Source: Rhodobacteraceae bacterium UBA6197 (lineage in GTDB: Bacteria > Pseudomonadota > Alphaproteobacteria > Rhodobacterales > Rhodobacteraceae). From it: a stretch of DNA of 64,000 nucleotides. The stretch spans positions 124,001 to 188,000 of the forward strand of contig DISZ01000005.1 of assembly GCA_002422085.1 (NCBI GenBank). The letters run 5' to 3'. Shown piece by piece: positions 25,146 through 34,744 of this stretch; the stretch's first letter is position 1, and every line of letters begins with the position of its first letter. Both the position numbers and the translations under genes were made by a program. The notes beneath the pieces were generated by a model. That model did no database searches. It was given only the letters and a program-made list of their open reading frames with translations, and was not told where the DNA came from.

Positions 25146-26525
25146 TCAGCAGTTGGGCACGTTGACAGCTAGCCCCCCGAGCGAGGTTTCCTTGTATTTT
25201 TCGTGCATGTCACGGCCGGTCTGGCGCATGGTCTCGATGGCGGCGTCCAGTGGCACCAGATGCGTGCCATCGCCGCGCAGGCTTAGCGAGGCCGCCGAAA
25301 CAGCCTTGATCGCGCCCAGCCCGTTACGCTCGATGCACGGCACTTGCACAAGCCCTTTGACCGGGTCGCAGGTCATTCCCAGATGGTGTTCCAGCGCGAT
25401 TTCCGCGGCGTTTTCCACCTGCTCGGGGCTGCCGCCCAGAACCGCCACCATCCCCGCCGCCGCCATCGCGGCGGCTGATCCCACCTCGGCCTGACAACCG
25501 CCTTCGGCGCCCGAGATCGAGGCGTTGTGCTTGATCAGCCCGCCCACGGCGGCGGCGGTCAGCAGAAATTCTCCGATTCGGCTGGGGGCGGCGCCGGGCA
25601 CATGATCCAGCCAATAGCGGATCACCGCCGGCAAGACCCCCGCCGCGCCGTTGGTGGGGGCGGTGACAACCTGCGCGCCAGCGGCGTTTTCTTCGTTCAC
25701 CGCCATGGCGTAGGTGATCATCCAGTCGTTGATCACATGCGGTGCGGTCAGGTTTTTGCCCCGTTCGGCCAATAGTGCCTGATGTATCCCCTTGGCGCGG
25801 CGCTTGACCTTCAGCCCGCCGGGCAGGATGCCCTCGCCCTCCAGCCCGCGGTTGATGCAATCGTTCATCACCTGCCAGATCCGCGCCAGCCCGGCGTCGA
25901 TATCCGCATCGCTGCGAAAGCGCCGTTCATTGGCGCGCTTCATCTGCGCGATGGTCAGCCCCGAGGCATGGGCCATGGTCAGCATTTCCTCGGCGCTGCG
26001 AAACGGGAAGGGCACCGGCGAGGGGGCCGCCAGCGCGCGGTCATCGACCGAGGCCTGTTCGGCGGCGGTCAACACGAAGCCGCCGCCGATGGAATAGTAG
26101 GTTTCTTGCAAGATCACGTCGCCCTGATCATCGGTGGCCGACAGGATCATGCCATTGGCATGTCCGGCCAGCGCCGGGCCGAAATCGAAGTTCAGATCGT
26201 GGTCCGGGTCAAAGCGCAGCACCGGCAGGTCGGGCGGCGTCAGGGTGCGCGTCGCGCGATTGGCAGCCAGCGCCGCCTCGGCGGCAGCGGCCTCATAGGT
26301 GTCGGGGGCAAAGCCCGCCAGGCCCAGGATTGTCGCACGGTCGGTGGCGTGGCCTTTGCCGGTATAGGCCAAAGAGCCGTGCAGGCTGGCCCGCACCCCG
26401 GCGGCGTGAAACGGCGAGGCGCGCAGGCTGTCCAGGAACCGCGCCGCCGCGACCATCGGTCCCATCGTATGCGATGAAGACGGGCCGACGCCGATTTTGA
26501 ACATATCAAAGACAGACAGGAACAT
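25146..26525 (-). CDS. sdaA: L-serine ammonia-lyase, single-chain
   Basis: 459 residues, iron-sulfur L-serine dehydratase. The beta domain opens with MFLSVFDMFKIGVGPSSSHTMGPM. The alpha domain carries the 4Fe-4S cysteines in GAEGGCQAEVGSA near 340, TCDPVKGLVQVPC near 385-397. It deaminates serine to pyruvate in the cytoplasm, with an oxygen-labile cluster. The GST gene ends 9 bp upstream on the same strand, indicating one transcript. Confidence 0.95.
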   Translation of the reverse strand: MFLSVFDMFKIGVGPSSSHTMGPMVAAARFLDSLRASPFHAAGVRASLHGSLAYTGKGHATDRATILGLAGFAPDTYEAAAAEAALAANRATRTLTPPDLPVLRFDPDHDLNFDFGPALAGHANGMILSATDDQGDVILQETYYSIGGGFVLTAAEQASVDDRALAAPSPVPFPFRSAEEMLTMAHASGLTIAQMKRANERRFRSDADIDAGLARIWQVMNDCINRGLEGEGILPGGLKVKRRAKGIHQALLAERGKNLTAPHVINDWMITYAMAVNEENAAGAQVVTAPTNGAAGVLPAVIRYWLDHVPGAAPSRIGEFLLTAAAVGGLIKHNASISGAEGGCQAEVGSAAAMAAAGMVAVLGGSPEQVENAAEIALEHHLGMTCDPVKGLVQVPCIERNGLGAIKAVSAASLSLRGDGTHLVPLDAAIETMRQTGRDMHEKYKETSLGGLAVNVPNC

Positions 26526-26534
26526 CTGGTTTCC

Positions 26535-27221
26535 TCAGGTGGCGCTGCCCTCGGGCGGGCAGGCAAGGGTGGGGGCGGTGAAGGGGGCGGGGCCAAGACC
26601 CTCGGCATCGGCAACACGCCGGGTGGCAGGGCGGGCTTCCAGCGCCGCCGCCATCGCGGCAAGGGCCGGAAATTGGGCCAGATCTAGCCAGCGGGGCCGA
26701 TCTTCGGGGTAAATCGCCGCCCAGCGCAAAAGCGCGCCGAGATAGGCGGTCAACACCGACGGCGGCGCAAAAAGGTCGGGGTTGTCGGCGCAGGCCGTCT
26801 CCAGCAGCCCGAAATGCCGGATCATCCGCGTGGTCATGATGTGATGATACGCCTCAATGGCCGAGGCCGGCACATAGTCGCCCGGGTGAAAGATCTGCCG
26901 CATCTCTGCGTGGGGGGTGTTGGCGATAAAGAACAGCCATTTCAGAAAGTCGCCGCGGGCTGGGTCGGAGGGTGCAGGTGCAAGCTGGCCCGGCACGCGG
27001 TCGGCCAGCCACAACAAGATGGCGCCGGTTTCAAAAAGCGTGCCCTCGGGTGTTTCCAGCGCCGGGATCAGCCCGACCGGGTTGATCGCCCGATAGGGCG
27101 CGCAGTCTTGCGCGCGCATCCGGCGGTCAACCAATGTGGTTCGGTAAGGCAGGCCGGTCTCTTCAAGCGCCAGCCGAACGATCATCGAAGCATTGTCAGG
27201 GGCGTAATAAAGGGTGAACAC
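26535..27221 (-). CDS. Glutathione S-transferase family protein
   Basis: 228 residues. The thioredoxin-like N-terminal half (FTLYYAPDNASMIVRLALEETGLPYRT, then the cis-proline NPVGLIPALETPEGTLFETGAIL with the E-T glutathione-binding pair near 66) is followed by an all-helical C-terminal half starting near 85. The catalytic residue is not obvious: serine or asparagine near residue 10-12 may take that role. It is likely co-transcribed with sdaA. No specific substrate can be named. Confidence 0.88.
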   Translation of the reverse strand: MFTLYYAPDNASMIVRLALEETGLPYRTTLVDRRMRAQDCAPYRAINPVGLIPALETPEGTLFETGAILLWLADRVPGQLAPAPSDPARGDFLKWLFFIANTPHAEMRQIFHPGDYVPASAIEAYHHIMTTRMIRHFGLLETACADNPDLFAPPSVLTAYLGALLRWAAIYPEDRPRWLDLAQFPALAAMAAALEARPATRRVADAEGLGPAPFTAPTLACPPEGSAT

Positions 27222-27672
27222 GGGGGGGGCAAAACCGATCCTGAGGTTGAGACCATAACCTCACCTGACTCCAGTCCTTTATCCAGTCCGAAAGCGACCC
27301 ATTCGGAGGATTCGCGCCGTGGTGCTTTTGGCATGCGACCGGCTGCCAATGTCGTGACTTGTTTGCCCAGCCCAGCCCGCCCCACCCGGCGCCCGCGCGC
27401 CAGTCATGCCCCACGCGCCTGCCTCACTGTTCCTGCCTGTCCCGGTGCCGCGTTGCGGGCGGGGCGCGTTTCACGTTGCGGGGGCCGTGTTGCGCGCAAC
27501 TAACGGCCGTTTCTCGTCCCGCCCTCGTGCCGCATGCCCGAAGCGCGACCTTTCCCCCGTGTCGGCTTCGGACCCGGGTCTTGGCCCAAGTTCCCGGTCG
27601 ACGCGAGTTTTGCCCCTCGCGCGGGTGGCATCCATGTCCTATAACCATGCTGACCTGCTTGAGGAGCCCGCC
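27222..27672. other. Divergent GST/rpiA intergenic region
   Basis: 451 bp without a supportable gene; frames open across it are low-complexity Pro/Arg/Ala translations. A dyad TGAGGTT-N8-AACCTCA lies at 27242-27263, 21 bp upstream of the GST start, and could be an operator or a small hairpin in the GST leader. The frame from 27406 would extend RpiA by 89 residues but shows no family resemblance. Confidence 0.5.
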
Positions 27673-28458
27673 ATGTCCGCTGAACTTTCCCCTATCGACA
27701 AGGCAAAATTTGCCGCCGCCAAACGTGCCGTTGATTTCGTCGAAGACGGGATGCGCGTCGGCCTTGGCACCGGCTCGACCGCCGCCTGGATGGTGCGCTG
27801 TCTGGGCGAGCGCGTCCGCGAAGAGGGGTTGCGCATTACCGGCGTGCCGACCAGTTCACGCACCGCCGATCTGGCGCGTCAGGTCGGCATCGAGGTCATC
27901 GGTCTGGATGCGGCGAAATGGCTTGATCTGACGATCGACGGCGCGGATGAATTCGACGGCGAGTTGAACCTGATAAAGGGCGGCGGCGGGGCGCTTTTGC
28001 AAGAAAAGATCGTCGCGACCGCCTCAGACCAGATGATCGTCATCACCGATGCTGCGAAGGAGGTGGTGCAGCTGGGGGCTTTTCCGCTGCCGGTCGAGGT
28101 GGTGCCGTTCGGCTGGCAAACCACCCGAGCGCTGATCGAGGAAATGCTGGTCAGCATGGACGTTCTGGGCCGCAACACCACGCTGCGGCTGAACGGCAGT
28201 CAGCCCTTTGTGACCGATGAGGGCAACTATATCGTCGATCTGCACCTGAACCGGATCGGCAATGCGCGGCAACTGGGTCTGGTGCTGAACCAGATCCCCG
28301 GCGTGGTCGAAAACGGATTGTTTATCGATATCTGCGACATGGTGATCATTGGTCAGGGCGATGGCCGGGTCGAATTGCGCGACGTCAACCAAGGCACGAT
28401 CGAACATGACCGGATCGACTTTGCCGAGGCCGAGAATATTTTCAGCGATCTCGACTAG
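27673..28458 (+). CDS. rpiA: Ribose-5-phosphate isomerase A
   Basis: 261 residues. It interconverts ribose-5-phosphate and ribulose-5-phosphate. Family blocks in order are DGMRVGLGTGSTAAWMV (about 25-41), GVPTSSRTADLA, DLTIDGADEFDGELNLIKGGGGALLQEKIVA (about 83-113, carrying the catalytic Asp-Glu and Lys residues) and VEVVPFGW. ATG 27673 has GAGGAG upstream; an ATG at 27634 would add 13 residues outside the fold. It is followed by a 307-bp gap before gor. Confidence 0.96.
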   Translation: MSAELSPIDKAKFAAAKRAVDFVEDGMRVGLGTGSTAAWMVRCLGERVREEGLRITGVPTSSRTADLARQVGIEVIGLDAAKWLDLTIDGADEFDGELNLIKGGGGALLQEKIVATASDQMIVITDAAKEVVQLGAFPLPVEVVPFGWQTTRALIEEMLVSMDVLGRNTTLRLNGSQPFVTDEGNYIVDLHLNRIGNARQLGLVLNQIPGVVENGLFIDICDMVIIGQGDGRVELRDVNQGTIEHDRIDFAEAENIFSDLD

Positions 28459-28765
28459 ACCTCGATTGGCCCGCCGCTCATCAAGACGCTTGGGGGGGGT
28501 GACGCTGCCGGTGAGGCCACCAATCCGGCTGCGCCGCCGGGCCGGACTGACCGCGACCCGCGCGCGACTTTGCGGCGCCAGCGGGGCTGACGGGCCGTTT
28601 GTCGGCTGATCGCGCGGGGCCGATCCATCGCTTCTGGATGTGGCCGACAGACCGTGCTGCAGGGGGGGCAAGGACGCGTCGAACTGAATTCGCGCGCCGC
28701 TTGGCTTGCCCCGCCGGACAGGCGAGGCTAATCCTGTGCGGGCAGGGCAACCAGAAGGACAGCAG
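28459..28765 (+). other. rpiA-gor intergenic region, nothing identified
   Basis: 307 bp, GC-rich, with short arbitrary frames on both strands. I see no T-run terminator, no clear promoter pair and no RNA gene. Confidence 0.5.
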
Positions 28766-30127
28766 ATGAGCTTTGACTATGACCTGTTCGTGATCGGCGG
28801 CGGCTCGGGTGGGGTGCGCGCGGCGCGGATTGCGGCGGGCGAACATGGCGCGCGCGTGGCTCTGGCCGAAGAATACCGGATGGGCGGCACCTGTGTGATC
28901 CGCGGCTGCGTGCCCAAGAAGCTGATGGTCTTCGCCTCAAGCTATCCGGCGGCGTTTGAGGATGCGCGGGCCTATGGCTGGAACGTGCAGCCCGCCGAAT
29001 TTGACTGGGTTGCATTTCGCACCCGGCTCGAGGCGGAACTGAACCGGCTGGAAGCGGCGTACCGCAGCGGCCTGAAGGGGGCGAATGTCACCGTCTTTGA
29101 TTGCCGCGCCACGCTGCAAGATGCCCATTCGGTGCGCCTTGCCTCGGGTCAGGTGATCCGCGCCAAACATATTCTGGTGGCCACCGGAGGGCGCCCCTTC
29201 GTGCCCGATCTGCCGGGCTCTGAACTCGCGCTGACCTCAAACGAGATCTTCAAGCTCGAGGCGCTGCCGGCCAGCGTTCTGGTGGTGGGCGGCGGCTTTA
29301 TCGCCTGTGAATTCGCCTCGATCCTGAACGGGTTGGGCGTCGAGGTGACGCAGTTCTACCGCGGCGCACAGGTGTTGCGCGGCTTTGACGACGAGGCGCG
29401 CGGCCATATCGCCGAACAGATGGTCGAGGCGGGGGTGACGCTTCATTGCGGCACCGATGTGCTGACGCTGGAAAAGACCGCCGACGGGATTCGCGTCTCT
29501 GGCACGGATGGGTCCGAACGGACCTATGGCGCCGTGGTCTATGCCACCGGCCGGGTGCCCAATACCGACGGGCTTGGCCTTGCCGAGGCGGGCGTCGCGC
29601 TGGGCCGCAAGGGCGAGGTCAAGGTCGATGCCTGGAGCCAGACCGCCGTGCCCTCGATCTATGCGGTGGGCGATGTGACCGACCGGATCAATCTGACCCC
29701 GGTGGCGATCCGCGAAGGCCATGCCTTTGCCGATACCGTTTTCGGCGCCCGTCCGCGTCAGGCCGACCACGACCTTGTGGCCTCGGCCGTGTTTACCCAG
29801 CCGTGCGAACTGGGCTCGGTCGGGCAAAGCGAAGAGGCGGCGCGTGACGCCGGCCCGATCGAGGTTTACGCGACCTCGTTCAAACCGATGCGCAGCGGTT
29901 TTGCGGGCCGCAACCATCGGGTGATGATGAAATTGATCGTTTGCGCCGATACGCGGCGGGTCCTGGGCTGTCACATCGTTGCGCCAGAGGCGGGCGAGAT
30001 GATCCAGCTTGCGGGTGTCGCCATCAAGATGGGCGCGACAAAAGAAGATTTCGACCGCACCTGCGCGGTGCATCCGACCATGGCAGAAGAACTGGTGACG
30101 ATGCGAAAGCCAGTGCGTGTGGCTTGA
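28766..30127 (+). CDS. gor: Glutathione-disulfide reductase
   Basis: 453-residue FAD/NADPH disulfide reductase. FAD-binding GGGSGGVRAARIAA (about 11-24), the redox-active pair in GGTCVIRGCVPKK (Cys near 43 and 48), the second dinucleotide fold VVGGGFIACEFASIL near 175, GRVPNT near 263, GDVTDRINLTPVAIREG near 305 and the C-terminal HPTMAEELVTM (catalytic His-Glu) are all present. It regenerates reduced glutathione from GSSG. The start is fixed by SFDYDLFVIGGG; AGAAGGA precedes ATG 28766. Confidence 0.95.
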   Translation: MSFDYDLFVIGGGSGGVRAARIAAGEHGARVALAEEYRMGGTCVIRGCVPKKLMVFASSYPAAFEDARAYGWNVQPAEFDWVAFRTRLEAELNRLEAAYRSGLKGANVTVFDCRATLQDAHSVRLASGQVIRAKHILVATGGRPFVPDLPGSELALTSNEIFKLEALPASVLVVGGGFIACEFASILNGLGVEVTQFYRGAQVLRGFDDEARGHIAEQMVEAGVTLHCGTDVLTLEKTADGIRVSGTDGSERTYGAVVYATGRVPNTDGLGLAEAGVALGRKGEVKVDAWSQTAVPSIYAVGDVTDRINLTPVAIREGHAFADTVFGARPRQADHDLVASAVFTQPCELGSVGQSEEAARDAGPIEVYATSFKPMRSGFAGRNHRVMMKLIVCADTRRVLGCHIVAPEAGEMIQLAGVAIKMGATKEDFDRTCAVHPTMAEELVTMRKPVRVA

Positions 30128-30187
30128 ATTTTCTCACTTTATGCCCAAGTGGCACACAACAGATATTGGAACTGAAAGGGTGAATGG

Positions 30188-31351
30188 ATGAGCAACGGAG
30201 GTCCTTGGGGCAGTGGTGGCAACGGCGGCGATGACGACGACGAACCCGGCCACGGCAAAGAGGGACGCCGTCCGGGGCGTCGCCCCGGCGAGGGCACACA
30301 GATCCCGGAAATCGAAGAGATCATGAAAAAGGGCACCGAACAGCTGCGCGTCCTGATGGGCGGCCGTGGCGGGCGGGGCGGAAATGACAAGCGCGGTGGC
30401 CCCGGCGGGCCGAGCGGTCCGATGATCAACCGCTCGACGGTGGGCATTGCGGTGCTGGCGGCGGCAGGGCTTTGGGCCTATGCCTCGTTCTATACGGTGC
30501 AGCAAAGCGAACGCTCGGTCGAGCTGTTGCTGGGGAAGTATCTGCAAACCGGCGGGCCGGGCCTGAACTTTGCGCCCTGGCCGATCGTGACCGCCGAAGT
30601 GGTCCCGGTTACGGGTGAACGCGTCACCGAGGTCGGGTCGGGCAAGGCCGGAGCGCTGGACACCGGGCTGATGCTGACGCGCGACCAGAACATCGTCGAT
30701 ATCGAGTTTCAGGTGGTCTGGAACATTACCGAGCCGTCAAAGCTTCTGTTCAACCTTGCCGACCCGGAAGGCACGATCCGCGCCGTTTCGGAATCGGCGA
30801 TGCGCGACATCATCGCGCGGTCCGAACTTGCGCCGATCCTGAACCGTGACCGTGGTTCGATTGCCGCCGATCTGCGCGCGGCGGTGCAAAAGACGCTCAA
30901 CAGCTATGACAGCGGCATCAACGTGGTGCGCGTCAACTTCAACCGTGCCGACCCGCCGCGCGAGGTGATCGACAGCTTCCGTGCCGTGCAGGCCGCCCAG
31001 CAAACGCGCGACACGCTGGAAAAGCAGGCTGATGCCTATTCCAACGAGGTTCTGGCCAAGGCCCGGGGCGAGGCCGCCCAGCTGACCGAACAGGCCGAGG
31101 GCTACCGCGCTCAGGTGGTCAATGACGCCCAGGGCGAGGCAAGCCGCTTCGTCTCGGTCTATGACGAATATGTCAAGGCGCCGGACGTGACCCGCCGCCG
31201 GATGTATCTCGAAACGATGGAAAAGGTTCTGGGCGGAATGAACAAGGTCATCCTTGACGGGGTGTCGGGGGAACAGGGGGGCGTCGTGCCCTACCTGCCG
31301 CTTGATCAGTTGAACCGTAACGTGACGACACCGAAAGAGGGGACGAACTGA
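30188..31351 (+). CDS. hflK: FtsH protease modulator HflK
   Basis: 387 residues, SPFH/band 7 protein. The Gly- and acid-rich N-terminal ~80 residues precede one membrane anchor (about 83-100, STVGIAVLAAAGLWAYASFY). The band 7 domain runs to about 300 with VNFNRADPPREVIDSFRAVQAAQQTRD, and is followed by an Ala/Glu helical region. With HflC it forms a large complex around FtsH in the inner membrane. Its stop and the hflC start share one base. Confidence 0.96.
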   Translation: MSNGGPWGSGGNGGDDDDEPGHGKEGRRPGRRPGEGTQIPEIEEIMKKGTEQLRVLMGGRGGRGGNDKRGGPGGPSGPMINRSTVGIAVLAAAGLWAYASFYTVQQSERSVELLLGKYLQTGGPGLNFAPWPIVTAEVVPVTGERVTEVGSGKAGALDTGLMLTRDQNIVDIEFQVVWNITEPSKLLFNLADPEGTIRAVSESAMRDIIARSELAPILNRDRGSIAADLRAAVQKTLNSYDSGINVVRVNFNRADPPREVIDSFRAVQAAQQTRDTLEKQADAYSNEVLAKARGEAAQLTEQAEGYRAQVVNDAQGEASRFVSVYDEYVKAPDVTRRRMYLETMEKVLGGMNKVILDGVSGEQGGVVPYLPLDQLNRNVTTPKEGTN

Positions 31352-32229
31352 TGGCCAGGATGAACATCATTGTGCCCGCTCTGGCGGTGCTGGCCGGGCT
31401 CGCGCTGTCGTCGATCTATATCGTCGATGAACGTGAACGTGCGCTGGTCTTGCAGTTTGGCGAAGTAAAGGTTGACCGCAGCCAACCCGGTTACGGTTTC
31501 AAGATCCCGTTGATCCAGTCTGTCGTGCGGTATGACAAGCGGATCCTGTCGCTGTCCACCCCGCCGATCGAGGTGACGCCGCTGGACGACCGCCGTCTGG
31601 TGGTCGATGCCTTCGCCCGCTGGCGGATTACCGACGCGATCGCGTTCCGCGAAGCAGTCAGCCTGTCCGGGCCGGAATCGCTGCGCGCCGCCGAAACGCG
31701 CCTCGCCGGCATCATCGAAAACGCCATCCGCGAAGTGCTGGGTTCGGTCCCCTCAACCACGGTCTTGTCAGATGACCGCACGCCGCTGATGAACCAGATC
31801 CGCGATCTGGCGCGCAAGGAGGCGGCCGCGCTGGGGGTTGATGTCATCGACGTGCGGCTGACGCGCACCGACCTGCCGGAACAGAACCTTGCGGCCACCT
31901 TCGATCGGATGCGCGCCGAACGGGACCGCGAGGCACGCGATGAAATCGCGCGCGGCGGCGAGGCGGCACAACGCGTGCGCGCCACCGCCGACCGGACCGT
32001 GGTCGAGCTGACCTCTGAAGCCCGCAAACAGTCCGAGATCATCCGAGGCGAGGCCGATGCCAACCGCAACGCGATCTACGCCGAAGCCTTCGGCCGCGAC
32101 CCTGAATTCTTTTCCTTCACCCGCTCGCTCACCTCGTATGAACGCGCGCTCAAAGGGCAGAATTCGTCAATCGTGATGCGGCCCGATAGCGAGTTCTTCG
32201 ACTATCTGCGCTCGGACACAGCCAAGTGA
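31351..32229 (+). CDS. hflC: FtsH protease modulator HflC
   Basis: 292 residues with an N-terminal membrane anchor (about 5-24), the SPFH block SIYIVDERERALVLQFGEVK and the DVRLTRTDLPEQNLAATFDRMRAERDREARD segment followed by a coiled Ala/Glu-rich stretch and GRDPEFFSFTRSLTSYERAL. It is the partner of HflK. It ends before a terminator at 32269-32296, yet degP follows on the same strand with its own leader. Confidence 0.96.
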   Translation: MARMNIIVPALAVLAGLALSSIYIVDERERALVLQFGEVKVDRSQPGYGFKIPLIQSVVRYDKRILSLSTPPIEVTPLDDRRLVVDAFARWRITDAIAFREAVSLSGPESLRAAETRLAGIIENAIREVLGSVPSTTVLSDDRTPLMNQIRDLARKEAAALGVDVIDVRLTRTDLPEQNLAATFDRMRAERDREARDEIARGGEAAQRVRATADRTVVELTSEARKQSEIIRGEADANRNAIYAEAFGRDPEFFSFTRSLTSYERALKGQNSSIVMRPDSEFFDYLRSDTAK

Positions 32230-32268
32230 CAACGGCACCATCGTCACCATGGGGGCCATGACAATCAG

Positions 32269-32296
32269 AGGGCCGGTCTTCGGATCGGCCCTTTTC
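32269..32296 (+). terminator. Rho-independent terminator of hflKC
   Basis: A 10-bp stem (32269-32278 with 32283-32292, one G-T pair) closed by a TTCG tetraloop and followed by TTT. Confidence 0.8.
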
Positions 32297-32302
32297 CGTG
32301 CG

Positions 32303-32335
32303 GCTTCTTTTTGGCCGAAATACTCCCGCCGGAGG
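32303..32335 (-). repeat. Dispersed GAGTATTT/AAAAAG element, copy D
   Basis: On the minus strand this reads GGGAGTATTTCGGCCAAAAA followed by GAAGC, i.e. the same arrangement as copies A-C, with a GGCGG flank shared with the palindrome at 2200-2281. It lies in the hflC-degP gap right after the terminator. Confidence 0.8.
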
Positions 32336-32525
32336 CTTCCTGCCTCTGCCACGCCTTGCCCTGTTCAGGCCTCGCCCCCCAAGCGGCACCAGACCCCGAG
32401 ACGCCTCACATCAAATTGAGCCGGCAAGAGAGTCTTTCATTTGCCCCGCACGCGCCCTAGGTATTTATGAAAGTAGCGGCATTCGTTCGCGCGAAGGCCA
32501 ATCTGATTGCGCAAGGGAGTATGCA

Positions 32526-33986
32526 ATGACCTCACAGGCCCTTTTCCTGTCCACGCGGCGCATAGGTGTCCGGGTTCTGACAGCGACGGCACTGGCACTG
32601 GCGCTGGCGATCACGCCCGCCGTGCGTGCCGAGGCCCGTGCCGCACCCGACAGTTTCGCCGACCTGGCCGAAATGGTCAGCCCGGCGGTGGTCAACATCA
32701 CCACCTCGACCACGGTTGCCGCGCCGACCGGTCCCGGACCGATCTTTCCCGATGGGTCCCCGTTTGAGGATCTGTTTCGCGATTTCGGCCTGCCGAACGG
32801 GCATGGCAACGGCGCGCCGCGCCGCTCGAATGCGCTTGGCTCGGGCTATGTAATTTCGGAAGAGGGCTATATCGTCACCAACAACCACGTCATCGACGGC
32901 GCCGACGAGATTGAAGTGGAGTTCTATTCCGGTGAAACCCTGCCCGCCAAGCTGATCGGCACCGACCCCAAGACCGATGTCGCGCTCTTGAAGGTTGAAA
33001 GCTCCAAGCCTTTGCCCTTCGTCACTTTCGGCGACAGCGATGTGATGCGGGTGGGCGACTGGGTGATGGCGATGGGCAACCCGCTGGGTCAGGGGTTCTC
33101 GGTATCGGCTGGCATCGTCTCTGCGCGAAACCGTGAACTGTCGGGCACCTACGACGACTACCTGCAAACCGACGCCGCGATCAACCGGGGCAACTCGGGC
33201 GGGCCGCTGTTCAACATGGACGGGCAGGTGATCGGCATGAACACCGCGATCCTGTCGCCGAACGGCGGCTCGATCGGGATCGGCTTCTCGATGGCCTCGA
33301 ACGTGGTCAACAAGGTCGTCGAGCAGTTGAAGCAATTTGGTGAAACCCGGCGCGGCTGGCTTGGGGTGAAGATCCAGGACATTACCTCCGACATGGCCGA
33401 GGCGATGGCGCTGACCAATGCGTCGGGCGCGCTGGTCAATGAGGTTCCGCCGGGCCCCGCCGCCGATGCCGGCATGCTGGCGGGCGATGTGATCGTCTCG
33501 TTTGATGGCGGCGAGGTAAAAGACACGCGCGATCTGGTGCGCCGCGTGGCCGATGCGCCGGTGGGGCAGGCGGTGCGTGTGATCGTGATCCGCGACGGCA
33601 AATCCGAAACGCTGCTGGTCACCCTGGGGCGGCGCGAGCTGGCCGAGGGCGAGGCGGTTCCCGCCGCGGTTGCCAAACCACAGGCCGCTGAACGCGACAT
33701 GCTGGGTATGACCGTGGCGCCGATCACCCCCGAGATCGCCACGGAACTCGGTCTGTCATCGGGTGCCACCGGACTGGTCGTCAAGGCGCTGGAAGAAAAC
33801 AGCGAGGCCTATGACAAGGGCCTGCGCGCGGGCGATGTCATCACCGAAGCCGGTCAACAGCCGGTCGCCTCGCTTGACGATCTGGATGGGCGGATCAAAG
33901 AGGCCAAGGACGCAGGGCGCAAATCGCTGCTGCTGTTGATCCGTCGTGCCGGCGAGCCGCGCTTTGTCGCGCTGCCGGTCGAATAG
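32526..33986 (+). CDS. degP: DegP/HtrA-type periplasmic serine protease
   Basis: 486 residues. A long signal peptide (to about residue 36, ending VRAEARA) is followed by a trypsin-like domain with the triad His121 (TNNHVIDGA), Asp151 (DPKTDVALLKV) and Ser224 (RGNSGGPLFN). Two PDZ domains follow at about 265-360 and 385-480. It degrades or refolds damaged envelope proteins. The ATG at 32526 is preferred; the longer frame reads through intergenic sequence. A 7-bp dyad CTTTCAT...ATGAAAG at 32434-32473 lies in its leader. Placement after hflKC is common in alphaproteobacteria. Confidence 0.94.
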   Translation: MTSQALFLSTRRIGVRVLTATALALALAITPAVRAEARAAPDSFADLAEMVSPAVVNITTSTTVAAPTGPGPIFPDGSPFEDLFRDFGLPNGHGNGAPRRSNALGSGYVISEEGYIVTNNHVIDGADEIEVEFYSGETLPAKLIGTDPKTDVALLKVESSKPLPFVTFGDSDVMRVGDWVMAMGNPLGQGFSVSAGIVSARNRELSGTYDDYLQTDAAINRGNSGGPLFNMDGQVIGMNTAILSPNGGSIGIGFSMASNVVNKVVEQLKQFGETRRGWLGVKIQDITSDMAEAMALTNASGALVNEVPPGPAADAGMLAGDVIVSFDGGEVKDTRDLVRRVADAPVGQAVRVIVIRDGKSETLLVTLGRRELAEGEAVPAAVAKPQAAERDMLGMTVAPITPEIATELGLSSGATGLVVKALEENSEAYDKGLRAGDVITEAGQQPVASLDDLDGRIKEAKDAGRKSLLLLIRRAGEPRFVALPVE

Positions 33987-34008
33987 GGACACTCCCCCCC
34001 CGTCGATC

Positions 34009-34034
34009 AGGGCGCCGTTCGCGGCGCCCTTTTC
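34009..34034. terminator. Bidirectional terminator between degP and the lipoprotein gene
   Basis: A 9-bp stem (34009-34017 with 34022-34030) around a TTCG loop is followed by TTTT on the plus strand. It lies right after degP and touches the end of the convergent lipoprotein gene. Confidence 0.85.
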
Positions 34035-34563
34035 AATTGCCGTCCCAGGCCAGAAGGCCCAGATCGCGCGCCGCCCGCAGCGACAGCGCGGCGCTGTTCA
34101 GCCCACGTGGCGTCTGCCAAGCGCGCACCGCCGCCATGGTGCTGGAATCCATCACCCCGCTGACCGTGCCCCGGTAGACCCCGCGCGCCTTCAGCGCCCG
34201 TTGCAAGGTCGCGATCAGCTCGGGCGTCAGCGCGTCGGGGCAGGGGGTGCGGAACCATTGCTCCGCCCGCGCCTCGACGATCCGCTGGCGCGTTTCGGTG
34301 CGGTAGCTGGCGGGCTTTGTGACGGTGCCGCTCAAAGGGTCGCGTCGCTCGGCCGAGGCCTGCACATGTTCGGTGACGGTTTCGATCACCGCCGGCCGGG
34401 TCTGGCGTGCCCAACAGACACCGGGCGCGGGCATGGGCGCGGTCAGGCGGATTTCTCCGGCAAGGGTCGGCTCTGGCGCGGCCAGCGGCAGCGGCGCAGG
34501 CGTGCAGGCCGTCAGCGCCAGCATCAGCGCGAAGGACCAGAGAGGCTGGGACAAATGGGTCAT
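34033..34563 (-). CDS. Lipoprotein with peptidoglycan-binding domain
   Basis: 176 residues. The lipobox LALTACT places the lipidated cysteine near residue 20. The C-terminal ~60 residues (ELIATLQRALKARGVYRGTVSGVMDSSTMAAVRAWQTPRGL) form a PG_binding_1 repeat. The middle contains RETRQRIVEARAEQWFRTPCPD-like sequence with a second cysteine. It probably anchors in a membrane and touches the cell wall. It is convergent with degP and divergent from the ferredoxin gene. Confidence 0.85.
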   Translation of the reverse strand: MTHLSQPLWSFALMLALTACTPAPLPLAAPEPTLAGEIRLTAPMPAPGVCWARQTRPAVIETVTEHVQASAERRDPLSGTVTKPASYRTETRQRIVEARAEQWFRTPCPDALTPELIATLQRALKARGVYRGTVSGVMDSSTMAAVRAWQTPRGLNSAALSLRAARDLGLLAWDGN

Positions 34564-34744
34564 GCAGGGCGCGGCCTTGGCTTTGGCAATTGCGCGTGAC
34601 CATAGCCGACAAGCCGGTGCCGCGAAAGTCCGGAGCCGGAACCAAAGATCGCGATCGGCGGCTCTGGCAAATCGCCTCGGATTGCCCTAAACGCTTGGGG
34701 GAAATGGCAATGCCCGGACCAAGAGGCAGGCAAGGATGAATGCG

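Noticed and set aside
27406..27672. 89-residue N-terminal extension of RpiA
   Set aside because: It is Pro/Arg/Ala low-complexity sequence; the family N-terminus and a good ribosome-binding site begin at 27673.
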